Below, one piece after another: positions 18,220 through 29,574 of a stretch of 36,341 nt of DNA. The translations under genes and the position numbers were made by a program. Under the pieces are notes generated by a model. It was not told the DNA's origin and did no database searches. It saw only the letters and a list, made by a program, of their open reading frames with translations. Numbering within the stretch: the stretch's first letter is position 1; every line of letters begins with the position of its first letter. This DNA is from Chara braunii (Eukaryota; Streptophyta; Charophyceae; Charales; Characeae): positions 2,515,408-2,551,748 of the forward strand of contig BFEA01000036.1 in NCBI GenBank assembly GCA_003427395.1. The letters are read 5' to 3'.

Positions 18220-19105
18220 CCACCTGAACTTACAGAGCGCGCCTAACTTAAGCCAGACCTAAAGTCAGAATACCTAAACTTATAGAGCGTTCTGACTTAG
18301 CCAAGTATACACAAACAGAGGGCACAACTACTTTTCTCTTCCTTGGGCATATGACTAGACCACTCTAGTCGCCCTGAACTGTCTAGATAGCCAAGTTATA
18401 TATATCTCTCTGAACTTAATTTTCAGGGTGGGCGTAAGACTGAGCCATTCATCTTAGAAACAATGCTCAGCCGGCCCAGGTTACCTTCAATTATATTCTT
18501 AATTGTACTCTCTTTAGTTGTGATCAGTTATAGCCAGGCTACCTAAACTTATAGAGCGGCCTGACCAACCTGTTCGTAATAGCATAATAATATAGTATAA
18601 TCAAATTATATCCATTGGGTTCCTACATGTGCGAGGCATTGGGTCAGACTACCTAAACTTATAGAGCGGTCTGATCCTTTGCGAGGTTCGTTCCTCTCTG
18701 ATCCAATTTGTGCGAGGCGGGGGGCCAGGCTACCTAAACTTATAGAGCGGTCTGTCCCCTACCAACTTATAGAGCGGTTCAGACCTCCTCGTTCAAAACC
18801 AAAGAAACTGAGAGGACCCCAAGTAAAATGAGGCAACCCAAGGTACCTAAACTTATAGAGCGCCTTGGGTTCCTGAAAGTCACTCACAGTCAAACCCTCA
18901 CAAGTCATAGCAGCCAGGACACCTAAACTTATAGAGCGTCCTGACCCTCCATGCAATTCACAACACCGGGTCTCCCCAAACTTATGGGGACATCCCAACC
19001 TCCAGAGCTTCAGGCTACCTAAACTTATAGAGCGGCCTGAGGCTCCATGCAAACCAAAAATAAACAAAGCGCTGGGCTTCCCCAAACTTAAGGGGACCTC
19101 CCAGC
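18220..19105 (+). repeat. Array of hairpins with conserved ACCTAAACTTATAGAGCG loop
   Basis: About ten units carry the 18-base word ACCTAAACTTATAGAGCG, nearly unchanged, flanked by short arms that differ between units yet always pair. Examples are GTCAGAA/TTCTGAC near 18268, CAGGC/GCCTG near 18543, AACCCAAGG/CCTTGGGTT near 18837 and CAGGAC/GTCCTG near 18916. Two units near 18970 and 19080 have the variant CCCC-AAACTTA-GGGG. Covarying arms with a fixed loop suggest selection for structure, most likely in RNA. Confidence 0.85.
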
Positions 19106-19760
19106 CTTAATGACCCAACCAGACTGAATACAATACTACATTTCTCCCAACCTTCCCCCCAGGTGCAACCCCTTTCATTCACAATCTTCTTTTAGGCAAT
19201 CAACAAACTGAAAACTGAGATTTGCCCATACATTCCCTTACTTCAATCTGACTTATGTCCTTAAAGTTAAACTCAGAACCAAGTACATGATCCACACAAT
19301 ACACTCAGTCAAAAGTAGAGAGATGTACAAATAGGGGTTATAATTGGGGTTATAGAGGGAGTTAGGGGATTACCACTCAGTTCCCTGCCTCCAGGACTCC
19401 GCCTGAGTCCCGGCAGACCTACCGCAATCGGTGGGGCGACCTCCCACAAAGGCCTTGGTGCGGGTTATGAGCCACACGCCCGCCTGCCGCCTTCCTCTTA
19501 GAGCCAAAGGACCAGACTTAGAGTAAGAAGGACAGGATGAGAAGGGGTAAGACTCTCAGATTCAAGAAAGGTATGCTCAGACTCACTCGAGAGGGCCTTC
19601 AAATCTTAATGCGCCTGAGGGCCCCGCAATGGCAACCAAAACACACGAGCTTGGTTAAATTGACGTCCAATTGCTGAACCAACTGCCTTCTGACGACCCT
19701 CCAATTGCAGCTCTAATCCCCTCACACAGGCCGACCACTCTTTCTTACCCCGCCTTTGTC

Positions 19761-22700
19761 TCCTGTGGTGCGACTGCAGTCACACGACTTTATACAGCCT
19801 TACTCAACGCAGTGCAACAGTTCATGCCAGGCTAAGTAACCGCTTAGCAGAACAGTAGTGGTCACGAATCCGCAGGGCACACAGCGAGCTGTGTCGCCGC
19901 GCTTGCTGGAAGCACAGCAAGCCTGGCAAGGCCGCCGTAGCCCCCTCCGTCCGAAAGAACAAGAATGAATGACCCTTCTGCCGTAACCTGGTCACGTACA
20001 CCACGCATCACCAACCCCCAGGATAGGTAGGCGATCTCTCCCTCCTTTCGTTTATCTATGGCCGTTCGCTTCGCGGCTACAGTCTTTGCCCGCCCTCACA
20101 GGCTGTGCCACGAGATCAAGCCCTCCCCCGGGATTCAACCGTATACCTCGTCGACCCGTATTGGGCTAGCGCACAGTTTGGCACAGTAGCCCGACTTTCG
20201 ATTCGGCTGGCCCCCGTAACTTTGCCTTCGCAGACCAGCTTTCACGGCAAGGTGCAAGCGATCTGGGCAACCCGACACAGGCTGCCGCACCTGCTCACTC
20301 GATCGGCCACAAACAACCCATTCGCCCCTATGCCTCCGAACCATGAGCGCGACCCGTTCTTTGAACAACGGCGTACACACCCAGGTAGGCCGCCCCCTCT
20401 CCCTCTCTCCCTCCTACACAGACACGCGCCTCAAAACGAATCTGAGTCTTTCGCTATAACACGACTGAATACATCGCATTTCCCAAGCGGTGCCTGCAGC
20501 GAAGCTGATCAAAGCTCTTTCCGCGAACACATCGCGCAAGGACCAGATGAGAAGTGAGTCTCCAATCCCCACGATAGGCTCCGCATAGCCACCACCGAGA
20601 CGATGAGCCAATCAAATGAATCTTCCGCTATGACGCGGAAAGATACATAGCAGTGTCCAAGCCTTCCTCCCGGCGCAGCCTGTTTTCGTACTGACTTCCT
20701 AAACACTAACTTTCTAACCTATCCGCCTTCAGATTTGGGGTTGCCCACCCCGAAAACCCCTGTTTCCAATCCGTCCCCGCCCGATTTCGTCCAGAAACGA
20801 GCGGGCGACCCACTTTTTCGTTGGTCTTCTTCCTCGTTCCCACCATCTCCCACGCACGCTCCTTCATACTAAGCCCAAACTCCGCTATCCTTCACTCTGT
20901 TCTAACTGCAGATTCGGGGTCGCAGGCCCCCAAACCCCCAACTTACTTCTTCCCCCGCTCAGAACCACCGAAAAACGGTCGGGGTATTCGTTTCCTTGTC
21001 CGCCATGTCCAAACGTACGCGGTACGAGTCAACGTCCAGGTTCGCTCCACCCCCCCCCTTTTCTGTTGACTTCAACTCGGACCAGAGCGCTACTGCCGAC
21101 TAGCCCTTCTCGCGGCCGATCGTTACGACAGTTCGACGCGATAAACAACAATCGAAAAAAAAAAAGGAGACCCGCCTCTTCCTTTATACACATCGGCTCT
21201 ACTCAGGGGCCGCGTCAATCTCCTCTGTATAGCTCCAATTTTAACGGATGTTCCGAAGGACCACTCGCCGTGTCAACGCCCCGGCGGTCTGTCGGAGTTC
21301 GGGCGGCCTCATCGCCACCCCGCCCCATCAGCACACTTGTCCACATCTGGCCCTTCCCCCGGGAATCTGGCGTTCATTCCGTCCGGGTTCAGGTGAGTAT
21401 ACCCAGTATATATTGCGCCTCCCAAATTAGCAGCGCACGTCGACCCTGCGTAGGGGTTAAGCAAATCTCCTCTGTATTGTCCCTACTCCAACGGATGCCC
21501 CGACGGCTTGGCTTCTCGGAGCCTGGCCAGCCTCCAGTACCGCCCGGCCTCGACAGGTTGTCGCGCGGATATCCCTTCCCTACGCTGAGCTATGCAGATC
21601 CTTTCTGCATCCTTCCTGCGTGCCTGGCTTAACTCGCGACCGGGTTCATTCCCGGATTGCATATGAATGCTCTTTGCGTAGATCTTCCCTCAAGGGGGGT
21701 CTTCTGTTGGCAGCAGCCCCCAACGCCTTGGTAAGTTCTCCGCGCGGACTTGGCCTCCCTCTGAGGACAGGTTCGGCGCGCCAAACGTCCTTTACCCTGC
21801 ATCAAGCACTCCGGCCTCACCCCCAGTTTTCATCCTTGCCTCGCTGGCACATCACACCAATCCTCGGAAGGTTTGGTCGTCCACTGAGGGTCTGGCCTCT
21901 TCCCTCTTTTCCTGAGGATCTGGCCTTATTCCGAGGCCCGGTCCAACCACGACCTCTGCCACCACTTGGCCAGAAGGCCCAGACGCCACCCACTTAACAA
22001 GACCGAGCCTCCCCTTTTTACAGGACTCAGGCGTGCGGGGCCCAACGGCGCACTGCAAACCGTGGTAGCGGCAACTTTCGGGTCCGCCCCCGCTACCTTC
22101 GGTTCACGCGTGCCACTCTTACGCATGAGCCATGCCAACCCTTACTGTGACGTTTCAACTCCTAACGGTGTCCCGACGGGCACAGCCTGTGCCATGGAGG
22201 CAAGCGACCCCCAGGCAGTTCCAGACACACTCCTTGCCCCCCCAAGTTCCCTCATCTGCGTCCGAGCGCCGACTTATTTCATGGGCATACCCCCCGCGGT
22301 TTCACGCCCTTATATGGGCGTGGGGACAAACAGTAGTAACAAAAATTCGACATAAATAAATTATACCTATATAACTATATAAACCCACAAACGGGCCATA
22401 GTCGGGTGGAAACCATAGCCCCCATAAGTGCAAAAGGCGAGGGGGATAGTCCTGTCGGCCCATCAACCCCTCCAGCCTTTCCGTCGTGCTCCCCCCCTCC
22501 TTCACTGCCTGCTGGTGACCTCGATCCCTGCGTCCACTGCATACCAATCCGATACTGTAACCAATAGGGCTAAGCCCAAGCCTGAGATCAGCAGGCGCAG
22601 CTTTCCTTATAAGGTGGTACTGCACGGTGTTCCAGGCTAAGACACCGCCCGGCCACCCTTTCGGCCCACAATTGTACCCACGGCCCCTAGGTGCCCGCGC

Positions 22701-23010
22701 CCGCCTACCACCTCGCGCCGTAGCCGTCCCATACGCCTATCGGCGCCAGCCCCACCGTTGGGCCGTGCGCACCGATCAAGAACAAGCTCTCATTCCCTGA
22801 CCAAGGCCGTGACACGGTCCGGGTCGGTCGGCTACCCCGGCCGCCCATTCAGTCAGAAAAATCACACGCGCGCCTTGAAATTACGCGCCCACGTACTCCC
22901 TACCGGAATACGGCACACCTTTGCCCACGTGCGGGCGACCCTCGCATTTTCCTGCACGGGCACTCAAAATCCAGGCTAACCGAGCCCATCTGTTACTTGC
23001 AAAAACCAGG
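19761..23010. other. GC-rich sector without recognisable genes
   Basis: Several open frames of 60-190 codons exist here, but all are Pro/Ser/Arg-rich, lack recognisable domains and overlap in multiple frames, as expected from GC-rich DNA with few stops. Degenerate internal repeats are visible: CTCCTCTGTAT followed by AACGGATGYYCCGA near 21220 and 21465, with a looser copy near 22160; and GATTYGGGGT followed by CCCC blocks near 20735 and 20912. It lies between the first long repeat and the right inverted arm. I cannot assign a function. Confidence 0.45.
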
Positions 23011-23037
23011 GCGGATACCCTTGTAAGGGTATTCGCG
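23011..23037. repeat. Perfect-core palindrome, ATACCCTT/AAGGGTAT
   Basis: Arms GCGGATACCCTT and AAGGGTATTCGC flank a 2-nt GT centre; one internal pair is mismatched. The core is identical to that at 30695-30720, where the outer flanks differ but still pair. It sits where similarity of the right inverted arm to the left one runs out. Confidence 0.85.
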
Positions 23038-23262
23038 CCGACAACGCAACACCCAACCGATTGCCATGTTAAAAGGTTATGGGTTGGACATTGAAGGGAC
23101 TAGGAAAGTTTTGTTTTTCTTTGTGTGTGTATTTTAAATTTTGAGTGGTGTAACGCGTGGTGAGGAGAGTGGAATGCGTCCTAGTCGACCGACGATGCGT
23201 CGTGCTTGGGACCTCAGCCGCCCAATACGTCGATTCGTGTGCGAGTCCGATTGAGACAGATG

Positions 23263-23644
23263 GTTAACGGGAAGCCAAATATTCGGTGTTTTTCGCCGGC
23301 ATTTCGGCGCGAAATTTGTCGAAAAGTTAAAAAACAAACGACATGGGCCCATAGTGCAAACATCAAAAAAAGAAACAGGCCAAAGAGAACGAAAAAAAAA
23401 ACAATAAAACACTATAAAACCCACAAAAACATTGTCGGAGTTAAAATGAAGAGTCCAACGAATTCAATGAAATACCAACTTTTTCATTATTGATCCAAAC
23501 ATGTCAAAATTGGGCACATGACGTACCCTCAAGTGCATATATATCACACACAAAGAAAAACAAGAAAAGAAACGAAAAATCAGCACAATGTGACAATTTC
23601 AGTGTAAATTCGCCGAAAATATAACCCCCAGTTAACCACATGTG
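23263..23644 (-). repeat. Right arm of the long-range inverted repeat
   Basis: Reverse complement of 14507-14892, with similarity continuing inward at 23035-23250 to 15412-15625. Here the outer end touches the start of the second long repeat (23650), whereas on the left the inner side faces the first long repeat. The two sides of the window are therefore not simple mirror images. Confidence 0.85.
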
Positions 23645-24644
23645 GACACGGCTGACACGCGCCTTGAGGGGTTAATCTCTCAACGCTAGACAACCGCAAA
23701 GGCGGTTGATCACCACACCCTCTGTTGCACCCTGAGAAGAGTGGGTGGTACACAGGTTTCGACTTGTGGTGGTAGTCAACTCTTGTGGCCTAGGAGGCAA
23801 GCTCCATCATCCAGGGCCTGGAGAGATATCAAGGAGTTTGACTTTGACGGCTGCCACAGACTCCAATGTCCAACTGTAAAAGCTCTAAAAAAAAAAAAAG
23901 ATACAAGGGGTTCTTTTTTTTCTCTCAGTGCAGAACTTATTTAATCACTACGCACGACATCAATGGGTCGTGCGGGCACAAGAAACATGATAAAAAAGTT
24001 ATGGAATAGGAGACAATCACTCTCACAATCACGGTGTGACTTCCTTCAAAAATATATATAATCATAGATAAAATCAAATATGGAATCCAACTCATAGAAC
24101 ATATCTGCAATCACATCAAAGATCCACATCGACAGAGCACACACTACACGGGGTCAACTTCAACCACTCTTTGCACCCACACCCCTTTGCCTTATCCACA
24201 CAAACCCCAACCTTTGTGCAACCTCTCAAAATAAAACGCTCAGTCCTTTTTAAATGGTCATTCAATAAGGTTCGAGTAAAACTCAAAATAAACATTTTCC
24301 AATCCACAGGGACTAAGGTCTTTAGGTTGAGTAGCGAGAATGAATTAGAGTTGAGCCGGAAACCAACCTTTTATCAAAAGATAATAGAAGAATAATCCTT
24401 TGTAGGATCAAGCCGAACAAGTCAAACCTTCAATCGTATACGTAGATCTGCATCACAGTACATGCCAAAAGAACCACTACTATGTTTAAATCAAACAGAG
24501 TACATGTTTCATCTTATCACCTAGCTCCTCTACTAACCTCTACCTTATCTGTCTCAAAAGTTATCGAGAACTTTGGCATCATCTCCTCAAAATAGGGCGA
24601 AACTTTAGATTTCTCATAGCAGAAAATAATATAGCTCTCAAAAT

Positions 24645-25005
24645 TCTGCAAAATTTCGGCAGCGTTTCTCGTAAGAAAAGTGTCTTTTGAGAATTTCCGG
24701 GTGTCAAAAAAGGCTAACTCTTTCAGATTTGTAAAAATTTCGGCAGCGCTTCTTGTAGGAACAGGAGACTGCCAAGATTTATAGAAAGCTAAAAATGCAT
24801 CATCTCTCCAAAACAAAGCGAAACTTTAGATTTCTCATAGCAGAAAATAATATAGTTCTCCAAATTCTGCAAAATTTCGGCAGCGTTTCCCGTAAGAAAA
24901 GTGTCTTTTCAAAATTTTCAAGTGTTCAAAATTGACTAATTCTTTCAGATCTGTAAAAATTTCGGCAGCGCTTCTCGTAGAAACAAGAGACTGCCAAGAT
25001 TTATA
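24645..25005 (+). repeat. AAATTTCGGCAG hairpin array, second copy
   Basis: Four units near 24652, 24735, 24872 and 24958. Two end in CTGCCAAGATTTA, which pairs with AAATTTCGGCAG apart from one mismatch and a wobble; two end in GTCTTTTSARAATTT. They match the array at 17375-17925. Confidence 0.75.
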
Positions 25006-25384
25006 CAAAGCTATACTTGAGACTAACTTCTGACACTCACTTGATAATTAGAACTTGAGATAGTTTACACGATCCCCCTTTGAAGATGGTATCATGAGCT
25101 ATCACTAGTCCTAACTTCCAGTAAGGTCAGTCATATCATATCCGAAACTTCTCTGTCATCATCCATCTCATCTACCTATAGCTCTAACACTTGGCGAGCA
25201 TCTAAAGCAACTAAGCTATAAAAAAAAATACCCAGAGATAAACCTTAAGAACATACACAGGTGAGCGCAACAACATCTTTCACCAACCCTCAGGTTCCTT
25301 TCCAGGTCACATAGTTTGTTAAAAAACCCTCGTTATTCTCTTTTTACCCTTTCTTACATAAGACATGGCATCAATCAACCCAAC

Positions 25385-26580
25385 TTATGGATGCGACTCA
25401 CCTGTCAGTTTATATGATTAGGTCACACCATTTTATGGTGCCCTAACCTGGTAAAACGAGTATAAATAAGGCATGTGACCAAACCATACCAACTTATGGT
25501 GTGACTAGTTTCTGCTTAGACGATCAACATAAGACGTATGACTGGGCTGCACCAACTTATGGTAGGCTGGTCAGTCTGAACATTCGGCATACACAAAGAG
25601 TTCAACCTCCTCAACTTATGAGGGGTCAGCCTTAGCCTGAACCACGACAAAATGCATATGACCTAGACACACCAACGTATGATATGCCTAGCCAGCCCAA
25701 ACAACGACATATGGCGTAGAACGAGGCTACCCAACTTATGAGTAGTCCAACGCAGACTAGACAAAACCACATGCGTGAATGACCGAACAACCCGCAACTT
25801 ATGTGTCTGCCCAACCTTTGCAACACAACTACATTCAATAAGTAAAATCACAAGTTTTTTCTATCTTCAGACGAGTGGTCAGGTCACCTCAACTTCTGAG
25901 AATCCCCATCCAATCATCAACTTATGTTTAGAAAGAAAAATACCCAAGTTTTGTATTATCTCTCTGCCCTTTGTGTTATCAAGGGCATAGGACAAAGTAC
26001 CCAACTTATGGATGAGTCAGCCTGCCCAAAGTTACCACTCAATTTTATACTATGAATCTTATTTTCTCCTTTGCTTTATCTGTTACCGGCTTATATGGCT
26101 AGATCTCCCAACTCATGGTGTCCAACCTGCCAATGATATACATAATATATAGTTATATTAGATTGTATACTCAAGTTCCACTTATGTTCGTGGCTCATGA
26201 CTTGGTCACATCAACTTATGGTGTGACTAGCCTGCCAAACAAGTAAACATAAGGTGTATGACTGATCCACACCAACTTATGGTGTGGTTAGTTTCTGCCT
26301 AGACAATCGACATAAGGAGTATGACCGGGCCGCACCAACTTATGGTGAGGCTGACCATCATAAACATTTGGCATACACAAAGAGCTGAACCACCTCAACT
26401 TATGAGGGGTCCAACCTTTGCCTTAACAAACGACGAAAGGCATATGACGAGGACACACCAACTTATGGTGTGGCTAGTCAGCCCATACAATGACATATAG
26501 CGTACAACTAGGCTACTCAACTTATGAGTAGTCTTAAACAAGCAACAAGTGTGTGTGGTCGAGCAGCCCGGAACTTACGC
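25385..26580 (+). repeat. Array of CA-ACTTA-TG hairpins with covarying stems
   Basis: About a dozen units share a CA-ACTTA-TG core (the first two have TTTTA or lack part of the stem), each extended by arms that differ but pair. Examples are GTCACA/TGTGAC near 26207, CCACACCA/TGGTGTGG near 26265, CACACCA/TGGTGTG near 26452, CTACTCA/TGAGTAG near 26512 and CCTCA/TGAGG near 25610 and 26390. They correspond in position to the ACCTAAACTTATAGAGCG hairpins of the first long repeat. The core was kept but the surrounding stem replaced. Confidence 0.85.
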
Positions 26581-27190
26581 GTTCGCCCAGCCTCCGCAAC
26601 ACAACAACAAATAAGGTCACATTTTCATTCTCTTTGAATTCATACAAGTAATCTGAATTCTCATACACACTTGTTAATTTACCTTTTCAGATCGTGTCCT
26701 GAAATGAAAGCAATCAAAAGTAATAACTTTCTCAACCATACCTTCAGGCACACAGATAGAGGGGTAATACAGTTTACGGGATAGGATCACACGCGTAAAT
26801 CGATCGTTATACATGAATGTTCCCTGCCTCCAGAACCCCCCCCCGGGCTCCGGCAGAGTTCCCACAAGCGGTGGGTGGACCTCCCACAAGGTCTTGCTGT
26901 GGTCCTACGGGTTGCAATCTTGCCTGCCGCCTTCCTCTCGTAACTTCATACTAGACTTAAAGTAAGAAGGGCGGAAGGAAGGGTTACAGACGCTCGAGAT
27001 ACAAGCGAGGGCCAACTCAACTCACGTGAGAGGGCCTTGTAATCTTCAATCGTCTGAGGACCCCGCAATGATGGCCAAATAGATCGTAGTGAAGTCGGTC
27101 GAACCATGGTCAAAATGCAAGTAGCAGCCTCCTGACAGTCTCTCAAGTTACAACAGTAGCCCATCCGCAAAGCCCGATCACACTCTCAAG

Positions 27191-28509
27191 CCGCCGCACT
27201 CCAAACACTGACCAAGGACGCAATGCGCAATCTAGAAGCATATCGTTCAAATAGAACATGCCCCCGTGCTCTAATCGAAACACAGTAATCGCAGTCGAGC
27301 TCAACTGGATGCTGCTCGCACAACAATTGAGAACGCATCAATACGACAAGGAACATAGAATTCGAGAAAACCTAACAAAATAAATTGTTAGGTTTGCACG
27401 AAAATTTTTAAAGATTCTGATAATACTTTTTTCAGGCCTCCTACATGAACAAAATTTTATGTGAAGTAAATTAACCGCAAAAAAAGATAGAAAACTACTT
27501 TTTCAGAACCACTGGAAGTGATGAGGAGAGAAGCAAGTTTTTTTACAAAAAATCAGTACCTTGCAAAACACCATTAATTCAGGAACTGAAATATCACAAT
27601 ATTTTGTTTAACTAAAAAAATCATATTTATAGTTCTATGAGGTATGTAGCACGACGAACCTATTTGGGGGTTTCCCAAACATGCACACATGCACTCCTAT
27701 TCCCGAATACATTCGCTTGGATATGTTATCTCATACATGGACGAATTTCATTTTTTAATTTTAAATCATCGTTGGCTAGGAATTTGAACATGTCCCCCAG
27801 GCAAAAGTTGTCTTAATTCTTCTTTTACACAACATATATTTCTTGACAAAAGTTTTACAGTTACCTTAAAAATGGAGTTATATTAATTTATAGTTCTATA
27901 AACTCGATTTCGCAGAATCTGGTTTTTACCAAACTGTTGAAAACGGTTTATAGTTCTATAAATGAGTATTCACTGAAACTGTTTTTTTTAACATCTTTCG
28001 GGTTCGCCTTGTAATCGTTAAAGGTTGTCTTGTTTGAACTATGCTTTTTGTCAATCTACTGAGAACGATTTATAGTTCTATAACATGCTCTTTGCTGGAA
28101 AGAATTTTCTTGCACATTTTGAGAATCGCTAGACTTTTTGCCTGTTTTTTTGCCTCCTTTCTTGGAAAACAGTTAAAAACGCTCTCTTTTATGTGTCAAA
28201 AATAACAGTTTGACTTTTACTTTTTCATTCAATAAAAAATGTTAGGTTCTGTGGTTTTGTCTGGTTTTCACGAATTCGGTTTCCGCAGCCGTTCACGAGC
28301 TTCGCGTGTGTGCCCTCCGCTCAGCACAGAAACATCGGCGAGACACTCTTTTTAAAGAAGCAACAATTATGGAGATTTATTTCAAAGTGATTCAGGTCAT
28401 TTTCCAAAGATTTGTCCCTTAGGCGTTTCTAAGACCTCGGTTTCAAAGTAACAATTTCTAGTACTTTTTGGCTCGTTCTTGCGGGTTAGAAATGATGTCA
28501 CCATTCGCC
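27191..28509. other. AT-rich non-genic stretch with TTTATAGTTCTATAAA palindromes
   Basis: No gene is recognised. The 16-base near-palindrome TTTATAGTTCTATAAA, or a close variant, occurs near 27629, 27888, 27948 and 28070. Spacers contain loosely repeated TTGAAAACGG / GAGAACGA words before the palindrome. Confidence 0.6.
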
Positions 28510-29080
28510 TTTTTCTCTCGTCTTTGTGCTTCACAGTTTATAGAACTATAAACGGAATGAAGAATTTCGAAGCTGAGATTGTTTTTTGCGTTTCAATTTA
28601 TAGGACTATTAATACGCAAATGTCAAGATGTCTGGCTTCGGTACAAGGGCGCACATTTTCGGAGTGTTTCATGTTTTTTTTTTTCTCGCATGTTTGTGCG
28701 TCACGGTTTATAGAATTATAAATGGAATGGAGAATTCCAAAGCTGACATGGTTTTTTGTTTTCCAATTTATAGGACAACAAATATGCAAATGTCAAGATG
28801 TCTGGCTTCGGTACAAGGACGCACATTTTCGGAGTGCTTCTTTGTTTTTTTTTTCCTCGCATGTTTGTGCGTCACGGTTTATAGAACTATAAACCGAATG
28901 GAAAATTTCGAAGCCGACATGGTTTTTTGCTTTTCAATTTATAGGACTATAAATACGCAAATGTCAAGGTGTCTGGCTTCAGTACAAGGGCGCACATTTT
29001 CGGAGTGCTTCTTTGTTTTCTTTTTTCTTAGTGTGTCTTTGCCGCGTGCTTTATAGAAGTACAAACGGAATTTGGGATGT
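28510..29080. repeat. About 170-bp tandem repeat, 3-4 copies, with paired palindromes
   Basis: CACRGTTTATAG starts at 28532, 28702 and 28873, then a degraded copy near 29048, giving a period of 170-171 bp. Each unit holds two palindromic words, GTTTATAGAACTATAAAC and AATTTATAGGACTATAAAT, about 64 bp apart, plus CAAATGTCAAGRTGTCTGG. The orientation of the palindrome (AGAAC) is opposite to that at 27.6-28.1 kb (AGTTC). An open frame runs through because the period is about 57 codons, but its product is low quality. The stretch 29081-29574 has no gene. Confidence 0.85.
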
Positions 29081-29574
29081 CTGAACTGCATCTGGTTTCT
29101 GCTTCTTTAATGAAAAAAGGACTCCAAAGGTGTGTATGCCAAGACGTTCTGCTTTCGTACAACGCAATACATTTTGGAGTGATCGTTATCCTACCTGGGT
29201 TTTCTTAACTTTCCTCTAAGTTTGTAAGTGGTATCTAGTATTGTGGAATGAATTGTCATATTTGCACGATTTCAGCAGAGCAAAGAATTCATTTCTCGAC
29301 TACAAGCGGCTTTTGGGATCACTTGTTGACCTGCTTTTGTATGTGATAAAAATGAGGCTCTGTGGACAAGCTTTCGTCTCACTAATCATCTTTTCCTAAC
29401 AGGAGCCTTGATTTGGTGTGTTTTTCATCACTAGGTGCGGCATACAACGTGTAAATGTAGCACCAGCGGAGTGAAAATGAGTGGAAAAAATTTGGTTTTC
29501 TCCAGTCTATAAAGATTGTTTGGTTTTCTACGTTTGTTTGGTTTTCATGAATACTCTGTTAAGGTGCGGTCAAA

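Larger units (their letters stand above)
15779..19760 (+). repeat. Long noncoding repeat, first copy
   Basis: This block and 23650-27190 share the same landmarks in the same order and orientation. They are CGGCTGACACGCGCCTTGAG at the start, ACTACACGGRGTCAAC, AAATTTCGGCAGCG arrays, CTCTARCACNTGGCGAGC, ACTTA hairpin arrays, CAGTTCCCTGCCTCCAG and finally GAGAGGGCCTT with CCCCGCAATG. The copies are clearly diverged and differ in length between landmarks. No coding region is recognisable. It may be an LTR or body of a very large element; terminal TG/CA and primer-binding sites were not found at its edges. Confidence 0.75.
23650..27190 (+). repeat. Long noncoding repeat, second copy
   Basis: Diverged direct copy of 15779-19760, recognisable by the same ordered landmarks, with different hairpin arms and array lengths. 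The end is approximate: similarity fades after the CCCCGCAATGA at about 27070 and is faint beyond 27190. No gene was recognised. Confidence 0.75.

Noticed and set aside
20105-22355. Series of 60-190-codon ORFs in the GC-rich sector
   Set aside because: No domain, overlapping in several frames, low-complexity Pro/Ser/Arg composition and degenerate repeats inside.
28628-29056. Hydrophobic 57-residue repeated protein
   Set aside because: The 170-171-bp noncoding tandem repeat happens to be near a multiple of 3. The product includes poly-Phe from T runs and its codons cross palindromes.
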